DNA from: Paramagnetospirillum magneticum AMB-1
GTDB lineage: Bacteria; Pseudomonadota; Alphaproteobacteria; Rhodospirillales; Magnetospirillaceae
Direction: 5' to 3'
Length of the DNA: 64,000 bases
Assembly: GCF_000009985.1 (NCBI RefSeq)
Contig: NC_007626.1
Location: forward strand, 2,845,943-2,909,942
The translations under genes and the position numbers were made by a program. Positions 34,483-44,033 of the stretch are shown here, in pieces. Under the pieces are notes generated by a model. That model was not told where the DNA came from. It searched no databases and worked only from the letters and a program-made list of their open reading frames with translations. Position 1 is the stretch's first letter; every line of letters starts with the position of its first letter.

Positions 34483-35306
34483 GGCTTGAACTCCTTGAAG
34501 CCGCCATCGGGACGCTTTTCAAGCTTATAGGTGCCGCCGGGGCTCATCTCGACGCCCTCCATGCCGCGCACCTGCACCTCGGGGCTGGGCTCGACCAGCG
34601 AACCGCCGGCGCTCCTTTTTTCCTCCCAGCCCAGGCGGTAATGCTTGCCCAGCTGGCCGGTGGCCAGGACATGGGGCAGCACCTTGATGGCCGCCTCGTC
34701 GAGAACGCAGGCCCGCTCGCATTTGCCACAGCCGGTGCACTTGGACGAATGCACGGTGGGAATGAAGAAGGCGTGCTTAGCGGTGCGGACGTTGTGGCTG
34801 AGTTCCAGGGTGATGGCCTCGCCGATGCGCGGGCACACCCGATAGCAGACGTCGCAGCGCAGCCCCAGGAAATTCAGGCAGGCCTCCTGCCCCACTAGGA
34901 CCGCCACGCCCATCTTGGCGTTCTTGATATCCTTCAGCCCCTTGTCCAGCGCGCCCGTCGGGCAGGCGGCGACACAGGGGATGGTCTCGCACATCTCGCA
35001 AGGGACCTTGCGGGCATTGAAGAACGGAGTGCCGGTGGCCGGGCCGTCGCCCAGATCGGACAGCCTCAGCGTATCGTAGGGACAATCCTTGACGCACAGC
35101 CCGCAGCGGACGCAGGCGGCGAGAAAATCGGTCTCGGCCACCGCCCCGGGCGGCCGCAGCGCCACCGCCTCGGCCCGGCGCCGGGCGGGAATGGCCAGAA
35201 GCGCACCCAGCAGCCCGACCGTGCAGGCGCCCTTGACCGTTCCGGCCAGCATGGCTCGCCGGTTCTGGTCAACAGCATCTCCACTGGTCTTGTGGTGCCT
35301 GGCCAT
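34479..35306 (-). CDS. napG: NapG, periplasmic four-cluster ferredoxin
   Basis: 275 aa. A Tat leader (NRRAMLAGTVKG) precedes four [4Fe-4S] motifs: CVRCGLCVKDCPYD, CEMCETIPCVAACPTG, CDVCYRVCPR and CTGCGKCERACV. It pairs with NapH as an electron-transfer complex. Overlaps napH by four bases; 59 bp separate it from napA. Confidence 0.94.
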   Translation of the reverse strand: MARHHKTSGDAVDQNRRAMLAGTVKGACTVGLLGALLAIPARRRAEAVALRPPGAVAETDFLAACVRCGLCVKDCPYDTLRLSDLGDGPATGTPFFNARKVPCEMCETIPCVAACPTGALDKGLKDIKNAKMGVAVLVGQEACLNFLGLRCDVCYRVCPRIGEAITLELSHNVRTAKHAFFIPTVHSSKCTGCGKCERACVLDEAAIKVLPHVLATGQLGKHYRLGWEEKRSAGGSLVEPSPEVQVRGMEGVEMSPGGTYKLEKRPDGGFKEFKP

Positions 35307-35365
35307 GATGTCTGGTTCTCCGATGGTCGGGGCCGTCCGTCAGGGACCGGCCCCGACCCTCTTTC

Positions 35366-37849
35366 CTAGGCCTTGCTGACCTTGACGGCGCACTTCTTGT
35401 AGTCCGTCTCCTTGGAGATCGGGCAGGTGGCGTCGAGGGTCAGCTTGTTGACCAACTGGCTTTCGTCGAAGAACGGCATGAACACCAGCCCCTCCGGCGG
35501 CTTGTTACGGCCACGGGTATCGATGCGGGTGGTCACCTCGCCGCGCCGGCTCGCCACCTTGACCACGTCGCCGTTGCGCAGGTTGCGCTTGGCGGCGTCG
35601 TTGGGGTGCATGTAGAGCACGGCGTTGGGCACCGACTTATGCAACTCGGGCACACGCCGGGTCATGGAGCCCGAATGCCAGTGTTCGAGAACACGGCCGG
35701 TGGACAGCCACAGGTCGAATTCCTTGTCCGGCGATTCGGCGGCGGGCTGGTACGGCAGGGCGAATATCCAGGCCTTGCCGTCGGGCTTGCCATAGAACTT
35801 CACGCCCTCGCCCGCCTTCACGTAGGGATCATAGCCCTCGCGGAAGCGCCACAGGGTCTCCTTGCCGTCGACCACGGGCCAGCGGAGGCCGCGGGCCTTG
35901 TGATAAGCCTCGAACGGCGCCAGGTCATGGGCATGCCCACGGCCGAAGGAGGCGTATTCCTCGAACAGGCCCTTCTGCGGATAGAAGCCGAAAGCCTTGG
36001 CCTCGTCGTTCTCGAATCCGGCCTGGATATCGGTGGCGGGGAACTTGTCCACCTGGCCGTTCTTGTAGAGCACGTCGAACAGGGTCTTGCCGCGCAGTTC
36101 GGGCTTCTTGGCAAGCAGTTCCTCGGGCCACACTTCCTCGATCTTGAAGCGCTTGGAGAACTCCATGATCTGCCAAAGGTCGGACTTGGCCTCGCCCGGA
36201 GCCTTGACCTGCTGGCGCCAGAACTGGGTCCGGCGTTCGGCATTGCCATAGGCGCCTTCCTTTTCCATCCACATGGCGGTGGGCAGGATCAGGTCGGCGG
36301 CCAGGGCGGTGACCGTGGGATAGGGGTCGGACACCACGATGAAGTTGGCGGGGTTGCGGTAGCCCGGATACCCCTCCTCGTTCATGTTGGGCGCGGTCTG
36401 CATGTTGTTGGTGCACATCACCCAATAGGCGTTGAGCTTGCCGTCCTTCAGCATGCGGTGCTGCAGCACGGCGTGGTAGCCAATCTTGGGATTGAGGGTG
36501 CCGGGGGGCAGCTTCCACAGGCCTTCGGTGATCTCGCGATGCTTGTCGTTCATCACCACCATGTCGGCGGGCAGGCGATGGGCAAAGGTGCCGACCTCGC
36601 GCGCCGTGCCGCAGGCCGAGGGCTGGCCGGTCAGCGAGAACGGGCTGTTGCCCGGCTCGGAGATCTTGCCCATCAGCAAATGCACATTGTAGATCATGTT
36701 ATTGACCCACGTGCCGCGCGCATGCTGATTGAAGCCCATGGTCCAGAAGGACACCACCTTGACCTTGGGATCGGCGTACAGCTTGGCCAGGGCCTCCAGC
36801 TTGTCGGCGGGGACGCCGGACAACTTGGCGACCTTCTCCAGGGTGTACTCGGCGACGAAGGCCTTGAACTCGTCGAAGGTCATGGGATCGGACTTGTCCG
36901 GCGTCGCGGCGTTGGCCTGATCCTTCTCGAGGGCATGGGTCGGACGCAGGCCGTAGCCGATATCCGTGGCCCCCTTCTTGAAGTTCACGTGCTTCTCGAT
37001 GAAGTCCTTGTCATAGGCGTTCTTCGAGATGATGTAGTGGCAGATGTAGTTGAGGATCGCCAGATCGGTCTGGGGCGTGAACACCATGGGGATGTCGGCC
37101 AGCTCGAACGAGCGGTGCTCGAAGGTGGACAGCACGGCGACCTTGCAGCCCTCGTGGGTCAGGCGGCGATCGGTGACGCGCGACCACAAGATGGGGTGCA
37201 TCTCCGCCATGTTGGAGCCCCACAGCACGAAGGCGTCGGTCTGCTCGATGTCGTCGTAGCAGCCCATGGGCTCGTCGATGCCGAAGGTGCGCATGAAGCC
37301 GGCCACCGCCGACGCCATGCAATGCCGGGCATTGGGGTCCAGGTTGTTGGAGCGGAAGCCGGCCTTGAACAGCTTGGAGGCGGCATAGCCTTCCCAAATC
37401 GTCCACTGGCCCGAGCCGAACATGCCGACGCGGGTCACGCCGTCGGGCTTCTTCAGCTGTTCCTTCCACTTCTCCGCCATGATGTCGAAGGCCTGGTCCC
37501 ACGAGATCGGCTGGAATTCGCCGTTCTTGTCGAACTTGCCGTTCTTCATGCGCAGCAGGGGCTTGGTCAGCCGGTCCTCGCCGTACATGATCTTGGACAG
37601 GAAGTAGCCCTTGATGCAGTTGAGGCCGCGGTTGACCGGCGAGTCGGGGTCGCCCTGGGTGGCCACGACACGGCCGTCCTGAACGCCCACCAGCACGGCG
37701 CAGCCGGTGCCACAGAATCGGCAGACACCCTTGTCCCAGCGGATATTGGCTTTTGCCGGCTGGGCGATGGCCGGCGTGGCGATCCCCGCAGCGGCAGCAG
37801 TGGCCGCGACGGCGTTCGCCTTGATGAAGTCGCGCCTGGTGAGGCTCAT
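35366..37849 (-). CDS. napA: NapA, catalytic subunit of periplasmic nitrate reductase
   Basis: 827 aa, typical length. Tat leader LTRRDFIKANA; one [4Fe-4S] cluster bound by Cys43, Cys46, Cys50 and Cys78; molybdenum ligand Cys177 in ARHCMASAV. It reduces nitrate to nitrite with a bis-MGD cofactor (MobA product). The C-terminal domain is complete (RVLEHWHSGSMTRRVPEL). It overlaps napD by four bases, consistent with NapD binding its leader co-translationally. Confidence 0.96.
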   Translation of the reverse strand: MSLTRRDFIKANAVAATAAAAGIATPAIAQPAKANIRWDKGVCRFCGTGCAVLVGVQDGRVVATQGDPDSPVNRGLNCIKGYFLSKIMYGEDRLTKPLLRMKNGKFDKNGEFQPISWDQAFDIMAEKWKEQLKKPDGVTRVGMFGSGQWTIWEGYAASKLFKAGFRSNNLDPNARHCMASAVAGFMRTFGIDEPMGCYDDIEQTDAFVLWGSNMAEMHPILWSRVTDRRLTHEGCKVAVLSTFEHRSFELADIPMVFTPQTDLAILNYICHYIISKNAYDKDFIEKHVNFKKGATDIGYGLRPTHALEKDQANAATPDKSDPMTFDEFKAFVAEYTLEKVAKLSGVPADKLEALAKLYADPKVKVVSFWTMGFNQHARGTWVNNMIYNVHLLMGKISEPGNSPFSLTGQPSACGTAREVGTFAHRLPADMVVMNDKHREITEGLWKLPPGTLNPKIGYHAVLQHRMLKDGKLNAYWVMCTNNMQTAPNMNEEGYPGYRNPANFIVVSDPYPTVTALAADLILPTAMWMEKEGAYGNAERRTQFWRQQVKAPGEAKSDLWQIMEFSKRFKIEEVWPEELLAKKPELRGKTLFDVLYKNGQVDKFPATDIQAGFENDEAKAFGFYPQKGLFEEYASFGRGHAHDLAPFEAYHKARGLRWPVVDGKETLWRFREGYDPYVKAGEGVKFYGKPDGKAWIFALPYQPAAESPDKEFDLWLSTGRVLEHWHSGSMTRRVPELHKSVPNAVLYMHPNDAAKRNLRNGDVVKVASRRGEVTTRIDTRGRNKPPEGLVFMPFFDESQLVNKLTLDATCPISKETDYKKCAVKVSKA

Positions 37850-38160
37850 GAAACGGTCTCCCCTTCCAGATCAAGATCGGAATCAAAGTGGTGATAGACC
37901 AGGGACACATTCAAAACGCCCTGGATGTCGGTCAGACTGGTTATCGTGGCGCCCGCCCAGTTGCCTTCGGCATCCTCGACGGTCACCACCATCCTGCCAT
38001 CGTCGGTCATGGTGTGGACCTCGACGCCGGGCATCCGGGTGAGGACATCATGAACCTCTTGCCGGCGCTCCGGCTTGACGTGGATTAATACGCCGCAGAT
38101 GTTCTCCACCTGCTCCCTGGGCTTGGATTGCTCGGTGGCAACGAAGGTCGCGAGTCTCAT
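37846..38160 (-). CDS. napD: NapD, chaperone for the NapA signal peptide
   Basis: 104 aa from ATG 38160, which has GAGAGGGAAGGG just upstream. The ferredoxin-like fold is shown by ICGVLIHVKPERRQEVHDVL, MPGVEVH and VLNVSLVYHHFD. NapD binds the twin-arginine leader of NapA and holds back export until cofactor is inserted. The upstream frame extension to 38238 overlaps napF and is not used. Confidence 0.9.
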   Translation of the reverse strand: MRLATFVATEQSKPREQVENICGVLIHVKPERRQEVHDVLTRMPGVEVHTMTDDGRMVVTVEDAEGNWAGATITSLTDIQGVLNVSLVYHHFDSDLDLEGETVS

Positions 38161-38171
38161 TCCCTTCCCTC

Positions 38172-38702
38172 TCAGGCTCGAACCAAAGGTGCCATGGACA
38201 GCGCGCCGACCGGACAGGCCGAGACGCAAATTCCACAACCATTACAGGACTCTTCGGCAATCTCGGGCAGCACGCGGCCGCCCGGCAATGGCCTGAACTT
38301 GATGGCGCGGACATCGCAGGGGTCGCCGCACAGGCGGCAGGTCACACCCTGGATGGAAATGCAGGACGCCCCCAGCCGCGCCAGCACCGGCAAGCGGTCG
38401 GCGCCATGGGACGAGGCGCGGGCGGACAAAGCGCGGTCGATGGCCGCCGGCCGTCCCTCGCGGGGGACGCAGGCGGTGTCGCAATCGCCGCAGAAGGTGC
38501 AGCCGCCACGGGCGAAATCCACAACGGGCCGACCATCGGCGCCCTTGGCGAGAATATGTTCGGGACAGGAGGAAAGGCAGGCGCCGCAACCGTCACAGGC
38601 GACGTCGAAGGTCTCGATGCTCCAGGGCGGACGAGGACCCGACGGCGCCCGGCTCTCGGTGCGCCTCGTCAACAACGTCCGCCGGGACATTAGCCCAGAC
38701 AT
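38172..38702 (-). CDS. napF: NapF, cytoplasmic iron-sulfur accessory protein
   Basis: 176 aa. Three or four [4Fe-4S] motifs: CDGCGACLSSCPE, CTFCGDCDTACVP, CRLCGDPCDVRA and CNGCGICVSACPVG. NapF interacts with NapA in the cytoplasm and is thought to help load its iron-sulfur cluster. First gene of the operon, 84 bp downstream of a Crp/Fnr-type palindrome. Confidence 0.92.
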   Translation of the reverse strand: MSGLMSRRTLLTRRTESRAPSGPRPPWSIETFDVACDGCGACLSSCPEHILAKGADGRPVVDFARGGCTFCGDCDTACVPREGRPAAIDRALSARASSHGADRLPVLARLGASCISIQGVTCRLCGDPCDVRAIKFRPLPGGRVLPEIAEESCNGCGICVSACPVGALSMAPLVRA

Positions 38703-38785
38703 CGGAATCCCTCCCTCGGCATGCCCCCTCTCCCCAGGGGCGGCGCCAGATGACGGAAAGGTGTCACCGCACTGACTCAGGCGCT

Positions 38786-38799
38786 TTGACGTTGGTCAA
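38786..38799. promoter_or_regulatory. Crp/Fnr-type binding site upstream of napF
   Basis: TTGACGTTGGTCAA is a perfect inverted repeat (TTGAC-N4-GTCAA) one base per half away from the FNR consensus TTGAT-N4-ATCAA. It is centred about 90 bp before the napF start, in the only non-coding gap between napF and the divergent-free EAL gene end. An oxygen- or nitric-oxide-responsive Crp/Fnr regulator is the likely ligand; no such regulator is in the window. Confidence 0.65.
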
Positions 38800-38842
38800 A
38801 AGACCATGACGAAGTATGGCTAAAACTTACCGTAATGGGTGA

Positions 38843-40489
38843 TCAGGCGTGGGCCATGACCCTTTGGCCCATCATACGCTCGAACTCATCGGCGGGCACA
38901 GGCCGAGAGTAATAGAACCCTTGTACGGTATCGCATCCATTGTTGCGCAGGAACATGATGTGCTCGGCGATTTCGGCGCCCTCGGCCACCACCTCCAGGT
39001 TGAGACCGCGCGACAGGCCGATGATGGCCCGGGCGATCTCGGCCGTCTTGGGATTGGTGTCGACGTCGGCAATGAAGGCCCGGTCGATCTTCAAGGTGGT
39101 GATGGGGAAGCGCCCCAGATAGCTGAGCGAGGAATAGCCGGTGCCGAAATCGTCGATGGACAGGCCGATGCCGAGATCGCGCAGCGCCTTCATCTTGCGC
39201 ACCGCCGTATCCACGTCGTTCATCAGCATGGACTCGGTGATCTCCAGTTCCAGCCACTTGGGATCGAGCCCGGTGGAGTCCAGAACCTCGGTCACGGTCT
39301 GCAGCAGCGAGGGCGAGCGGAACTGGCGCGCCGAGACGTTGACCGACACCTTGATGGGATTGAAGCCCGCTTCCTGCCAAAGGCGGTTCTGGATGCAGGA
39401 CTGACGCAGGACCCAGGTGCCGATGGGCTCGATTTGGCCGCTTTCCTCGGCGACGGGAATGAACTCGCCGGGCGGGACCATGCCGCGCTCGGGGTCCATC
39501 CAGCGGATCAGCGCCTCGGCGCCCACGATGGCGTCGCGATCGGCGGAGACCTTGGGCTGGTAGAAGACCACGAACTCCTGGTTGGCCAGGGCGCGCCGCA
39601 TGCGGCCCTCAAGCTCCAGCCGCGACTTGGCCTTGCGGTTCATGTCCTTGGAGAAGAACTGGTACTGGTTGCGCCCCGAGACCTTGGCGTAATGCAGCGC
39701 GTTCTCGGCGTGCTTGACCAGTTGGGCGCTGGAATCGGCGTCCAGGGGGTAGACGCTGATGCCGATGGAAAAGGTCACCACCACTTCCTGGCCGTCCAGG
39801 GCGAAGGGCTCCTTGACGGCGTTCAGCGCCTTCTCGGCGACGATGACGCTGTCGTCGGTATCGGCGATGGCCATCACCAGGGCGAACTTGTCGCCGTCCA
39901 GGCGCACCGCCGTATCGGTCTCGCGTACGCACATCTTCAGGCGCCGGGCCACCTCCATCAGCAGCCGGTCGCCGGCCCCATGGCCCAGGGCGTCGTTGAC
40001 CAGGGTGAAGCGGTCCAACCCCATGGTCATCAGCGCCACCGAGGCCCCGGTGCGATTGGCCTGCAACACCGCCTGGCCGATGCGGTCGCCGAACAGGTCG
40101 CGGTTGGGCAGACCGGTCAGGGTGTCGTAGCCGAAGCTCCCCCCGGCGGCGCCGGCCTCCTCGGCGATGGCGGGACGCACGACGCAGAGATAGCGGTCGG
40201 CGGAATCGGTCGAGGGATTAATGGCGGCGGCAGTAACCTCGAAGGGGCGCTCGCGGCCATCGGGACAGGTGACCAGGCCGCGCCAGCGTCCCCCGGCCCC
40301 CGGATTGATCGCCCGATAGATCATGCCGGCCGCCAGGCGGGAAACCTCGGCCCCTCCCTTGGACGTAAATCCCATCAACGTCTCGAAGGCGGGATTGGAG
40401 CGCAAGGGATTGCCATCGCCATCGGCGATGATCACCGCGTCGTTGATGGAATCGAGAAGGCCGTTCAGAAGGGCTTGGATGTCATTCAT
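38843..40489 (-). CDS. PAS-GGDEF-EAL protein, probable c-di-GMP phosphodiesterase
   Basis: 548 aa, no transmembrane segment. An N-terminal PAS-like domain (residues about 10-110) is followed by a GGDEF domain (120-285) and an EAL domain (300-545). The cyclase motif is degenerate, RLDGDKF in place of GGDEF, so cyclase activity is unlikely. The EAL domain keeps GAEALIRW, the Asn, Glu and DDFGTGYSS, KIDRAF and EGAE motifs expected of an active phosphodiesterase. It would degrade c-di-GMP with the GGDEF remnant as a possible GTP sensor. Confidence 0.9.
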   Translation of the reverse strand: MNDIQALLNGLLDSINDAVIIADGDGNPLRSNPAFETLMGFTSKGGAEVSRLAAGMIYRAINPGAGGRWRGLVTCPDGRERPFEVTAAAINPSTDSADRYLCVVRPAIAEEAGAAGGSFGYDTLTGLPNRDLFGDRIGQAVLQANRTGASVALMTMGLDRFTLVNDALGHGAGDRLLMEVARRLKMCVRETDTAVRLDGDKFALVMAIADTDDSVIVAEKALNAVKEPFALDGQEVVVTFSIGISVYPLDADSSAQLVKHAENALHYAKVSGRNQYQFFSKDMNRKAKSRLELEGRMRRALANQEFVVFYQPKVSADRDAIVGAEALIRWMDPERGMVPPGEFIPVAEESGQIEPIGTWVLRQSCIQNRLWQEAGFNPIKVSVNVSARQFRSPSLLQTVTEVLDSTGLDPKWLELEITESMLMNDVDTAVRKMKALRDLGIGLSIDDFGTGYSSLSYLGRFPITTLKIDRAFIADVDTNPKTAEIARAIIGLSRGLNLEVVAEGAEIAEHIMFLRNNGCDTVQGFYYSRPVPADEFERMMGQRVMAHA

Positions 40490-40622
40490 GGGTCACCGTG
40501 CGGCACAATCTTTCAAATTGCCAACGGATTCGCAATCTTCATTTACGCCCCCCAAGCCGCGTCGTCCCCGGGGCGGCGATTTGGGGGTTGGCCGCCCCCG
40601 AGACCCATGCCAAGCTGAGGCC

Positions 40623-41552
40623 ATGACCCCGTCCGTTCTCTATTCCGGCCTCCGTCTCGACCGCGCCCATCCCACCCGGCGGGACGGCGATGTCTCCTTG
40701 CAGATGCGCCGCCAGGGCGCCCGCTACACCCTTTATTGGCGAGGGCGCCAATTGGTGAGCGGGACACCGCCCGGCATTCGCTGGCTGGATCGCAGCTATG
40801 GCCTGCGTCTGGCGGAGGCGACCCAGGGCAACTGTCTGCTGCTGGGCGAAGACGGGGACGGCCCGCTGCTGGCCCTGGATGTCTCCGCCCTGGAGGGCGG
40901 CGAGCAGGGCCCGGAAATGGGCGGCAACTGGGTGATGCTGCGCTCGGTGGGCGGCTTGCTGCCCGCCCAGGATGCCGGCCTGCTGGCCTATGCCCGCGGC
41001 ATGCTGGTCTGGCGCGAGAAGACCCGCTTCTGCGCCAGTTGCGGCGGCCCCCTGCTGGTTCAGGATTCCGGCCATTCGGCCAAATGCGCCGACGCCGCCT
41101 GCGGCGCGCTGCATTTTCCCCGCACCGACCCGGCCATCATCATGCTGGTCACCGATTCCCAGGGCCGCGCCCTGCTGGGGCGCCAGCCGGTATGGACGCC
41201 GGGGATGTATTCCTGCCTGGCGGGATTCGTCGAGCCGGGCGAATCCCTGGAAGACGCCGTCGCCCGCGAGGTCTGGGAGGAAGCCGGCATCCGGGTCACC
41301 TCAACCACCTATGTGGCGAGCCAGCCCTGGCCGTTCCCCTCCTCCATCATGATCGGCTTCAACGCCGTCGCCCAGGACGGCGAACCGGTGGCCGATCCGC
41401 ACGAGATCGAGGAGGTGCGCTGGTTCACCCGCGACGAGGTCAGCACCTTCGGCGAGGCCGACCGCCCCGGTGACCAAGGCCGCTTCCTGCCGCGCAAGGA
41501 TTCCATCGCCCGCCTGCTGGTCGATGCCTGGATGGCCGCCCGGGAAAAATAG
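40623..41552 (+). CDS. nudC: NADH pyrophosphatase / RNA decapping Nudix hydrolase
   Basis: 309 aa. A zinc ribbon (CASC...CADAAC, with x4 rather than x2 in the second pair) precedes the Nudix domain with box GFVEPGESLEDAVAREVWEEAGI and the NudC marker SQPWPFPSS. It cleaves NADH to NMNH and AMP and can remove NAD caps from RNA. Start at ATG 40623 where homology begins (MTPSVLYSGL). Convergent with cbbP. Confidence 0.93.
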   Translation: MTPSVLYSGLRLDRAHPTRRDGDVSLQMRRQGARYTLYWRGRQLVSGTPPGIRWLDRSYGLRLAEATQGNCLLLGEDGDGPLLALDVSALEGGEQGPEMGGNWVMLRSVGGLLPAQDAGLLAYARGMLVWREKTRFCASCGGPLLVQDSGHSAKCADAACGALHFPRTDPAIIMLVTDSQGRALLGRQPVWTPGMYSCLAGFVEPGESLEDAVAREVWEEAGIRVTSTTYVASQPWPFPSSIMIGFNAVAQDGEPVADPHEIEEVRWFTRDEVSTFGEADRPGDQGRFLPRKDSIARLLVDAWMAAREK

Positions 41553-41583
41553 GCCGGCAGGGGGGAGAGCGACCCCGCCGGCC
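41552..41583. terminator. Hairpin between nudC and cbbP
   Basis: GGCCGGC (41552-41558) pairs with GCCGGCC (41577-41583) across 18 nt between two convergent genes. No T-run, so termination strength is doubtful. Confidence 0.4.
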
Positions 41584-41601
41584 CAGTACCGTCGGAAACC
41601 G

Positions 41602-42483
41602 TCAGCCGAGAACCGCCCGGCGATCCTCCATGATGCGACGCAGGATGGGGGTCAGGATCAGTTCCATGGCCAGTCCCATCTTGCCACCGGGCACCACGAT
41701 GGTGTTGCGCCGGCTCATCCACGAATCCTTCAGCATCTGCAGCAGGAACGGGAAGTCGACGCGAAAGCGGTCGGGCTTGCGGAAACGGATCACCACCAGG
41801 CTTTCATCGGCGGTGGGAATGTCGCGGGCGATGATGGGGTCCGAGGTGTCGACGATGGGCACCCGCTGGAAGTTGATGTCGGTCAGCTTGAACTGCGGCA
41901 CCACGTAATGCACGTAGTCATGCATGCGGCGCAGGATGGTCTCCATCACCGCTTCCTCGGAATAGCCGCGCTGGTTGGTATCGCGGTGAATCTTCTGAAT
42001 CCATTCCAGATTGATCACCGGCACCACGCCGATCTTGAGGTCCACATGCTGGGCGACATTGTTGTCGCGGGTGGCGACGCAGCCGTGCAGCCCCTCGTAG
42101 AACAGGCAATCGGTATCCTCGGCCAGATCCTCCCACGGGGTGAACTCGCCCGAGCCCACGCCGAGATGGGCGAAGCGCTCCGCCTCCTCGTCGTTATGGA
42201 CGTAAAAGCGCCGCCGTCCCCGTCCGGTCTCGCCATAGGAGGAGAACAATTCCTCCAATTGGGCGAACAGGTTGGCCTCGGGGCCGAAATGGCTGAAGGT
42301 GCCGCCCGCCTCCTTCATGCGTTTTTTCATGTCGACGCGATTGTAGCGATGGAAGCTGTCGCCCTCGATTACCGCCGGCTTGATGCCTTCGCGGCGAAAC
42401 ATGTGTTCGAAGGAGTCCTTGACCGTGCTGGTCCCCGCCCCCGATGAGCCGGTGACGGCGATGACCGGATGTTTCCTCGACAT
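41602..42483 (-). CDS. cbbP: Phosphoribulokinase, Calvin-Benson cycle
   Basis: 293 aa. P-loop GSSGAGTSTVKDSF; substrate-binding EGDSFHRY; FSHFGPEANLF and the catalytic/regulatory DCLFYEGLHGC region are those of class I bacterial Prk. It makes ribulose-1,5-bisphosphate with ATP. It follows cbbM by 12 bp, so both are in one operon. Confidence 0.95.
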   Translation of the reverse strand: MSRKHPVIAVTGSSGAGTSTVKDSFEHMFRREGIKPAVIEGDSFHRYNRVDMKKRMKEAGGTFSHFGPEANLFAQLEELFSSYGETGRGRRRFYVHNDEEAERFAHLGVGSGEFTPWEDLAEDTDCLFYEGLHGCVATRDNNVAQHVDLKIGVVPVINLEWIQKIHRDTNQRGYSEEAVMETILRRMHDYVHYVVPQFKLTDINFQRVPIVDTSDPIIARDIPTADESLVVIRFRKPDRFRVDFPFLLQMLKDSWMSRRNTIVVPGGKMGLAMELILTPILRRIMEDRRAVLG

Positions 42484-42495
42484 GTGGCGTTCCCC

Positions 42496-43875
42496 TCAAG
42501 CCGCGATGCGCAGGCGATCGCGCCAGCCGGGATACAGCCGATCGGCGTCGGACGCAAAGGATTCAAACGCCCCCCTGAGTTCGGGATGCCCCTGGGCATA
42601 CTCCACCAGGGAAATTCCCCGCATCCATGCCTCGTGGGCCTGACGCAGCGACAGCGCCCCGGCGACCGGTCCGTCCTTGTGGCCGAAGGCGCCGCCGCCC
42701 GAGGTCTGGATCACGTTGGAATGGCCCAGATTGTCGAAGAAGCCCGGCAGGCGCAGCGCGTTCATGCCGCCCGAGATGATGGGCGTGCAGGCCCGCATGT
42801 CGCCCCAATCCTGGCGATAATGGGGACCTTCGGCCGTCGGGCGCTCCAGCATGTAGGCCACCACCTTCTCGTCGGGGGCGCCCTCCATCTTGCCGTAGCC
42901 CATGGTGCCGGTATGGATGCCGCTGGCGCCGAGCAGGCGGGCCATCTTCATGTGGACCAGCACGGAATAGCCGCGCTTGGACTGGCGCGACGTGATGGCG
43001 CCGTGCCCCGCCCGGTGATAGTGCAGGAAGGTGTCGGGGAAGTTCCGCCGGCAGGTGGTGACCGCCGTCGGCCCGGCCACGAAGCCGTCCACCAGGAAGG
43101 CCACGTGGGAAGCGTTCTCGCCGAAGGTGTCCAGGATGAACTGGCCGCGGGCGATCATCTCGGCCGGATCGTCGGCGGTGATGTTGGCGGAGAACAGCTT
43201 GGCCTGCCCCGTCTCGTCCTGGGCGCGGCGCATGGAATCGGCCACCAGCCGCATGGTGTCCTTGAACGGCGCGAAGACCTGGTTGCCCTGGGGCTCGTCG
43301 TTCTTGATGAAATCGCCGCCCAGCCAGAACTGGTGGCAGGCATCGGCGAAGGGCTTGGGCCGCAATCCCAGCTTGGGCTTGATGATGGTGCCCACCACCA
43401 TGCCGCCGTTCACCTCGGGCCGCCCCAGCACCTTCCACATATGGGCGATATTGCGGGCCGGGCCGTCGAACAGCGTCAGGAAGTCCGGCGGGACGTAAAA
43501 ATCCTCCATCTTCGCGTTTTCCACGTCGCTCATGCCCTGGTTGTTGCCCACGGTCAGCGTCAGGAACGAGGCGATCATCGCCTTGCCGTCAATGATGTTG
43601 CGGTCGAACAGCTCCACCGGATAGGCGATCTTCATCAGCCCTTCCGCCTCGTCGACCTCGTAGACCAGGGCGTCGACGCCGCGGGTGAAGTCGTCGGTGG
43701 TGCACACCTCCACATTGGTGCCGGTGGAGGATTCAGCGGCGAAATGGGCCGCCGTCTCCACATAGCCGTGGCCGGGCCTGGGCCGCATGCGGTAGGCGCA
43801 CAGCACATGCCGGCCGCCCTTGATCAGGTCGGCCTCGCGGAGTCCCAAATTCACGTAGCGCTTCGACTGGTCCAT
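42496..43875 (-). CDS. cbbM: Form II ribulose-1,5-bisphosphate carboxylase/oxygenase
   Basis: 459 aa, the length of Rhodospirillum rubrum CbbM. The carbamylated lysine is Lys191 in [12 protein letters not shown], the same number as in R. rubrum; [27 protein letters not shown] and the terminal loop 6 segment [10 protein letters not shown] are present. It fixes CO2 onto ribulose bisphosphate as a dimer without small subunits. First gene of the cbbM-cbbP operon; no CbbR gene is seen in the window. Confidence 0.97.
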
Positions 43876-44003
43876 GGTCCCAACGTCTCCCTGCTGTCAA
43901 GTCCGGGCCTTCGCCCTTGTATTCGTGGACGCTACTATGGCCATGCCCCCCGGCCGGCGGAACACCCGGAGGGGGAGTGTGCGAAATTACTTGGGTAGGG
44001 GCA

Positions 44004-44024
44004 GGCCACCCGAGGTGGGTGGCC
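44004..44024. terminator. Hairpin downstream of the dCMP deaminase gene
   Basis: GGCCACCC-GAGGT-GGGTGGCC forms a perfect 8-bp stem, and GTGGGCTCAGCCCAC overlaps the end of the gene beside it. On the minus strand these follow the stop of the deaminase gene (44034). No T-run is present, and they also precede the cbbM promoter region. Confidence 0.4.
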
Positions 44025-44033
44025 AGAGTGGGC

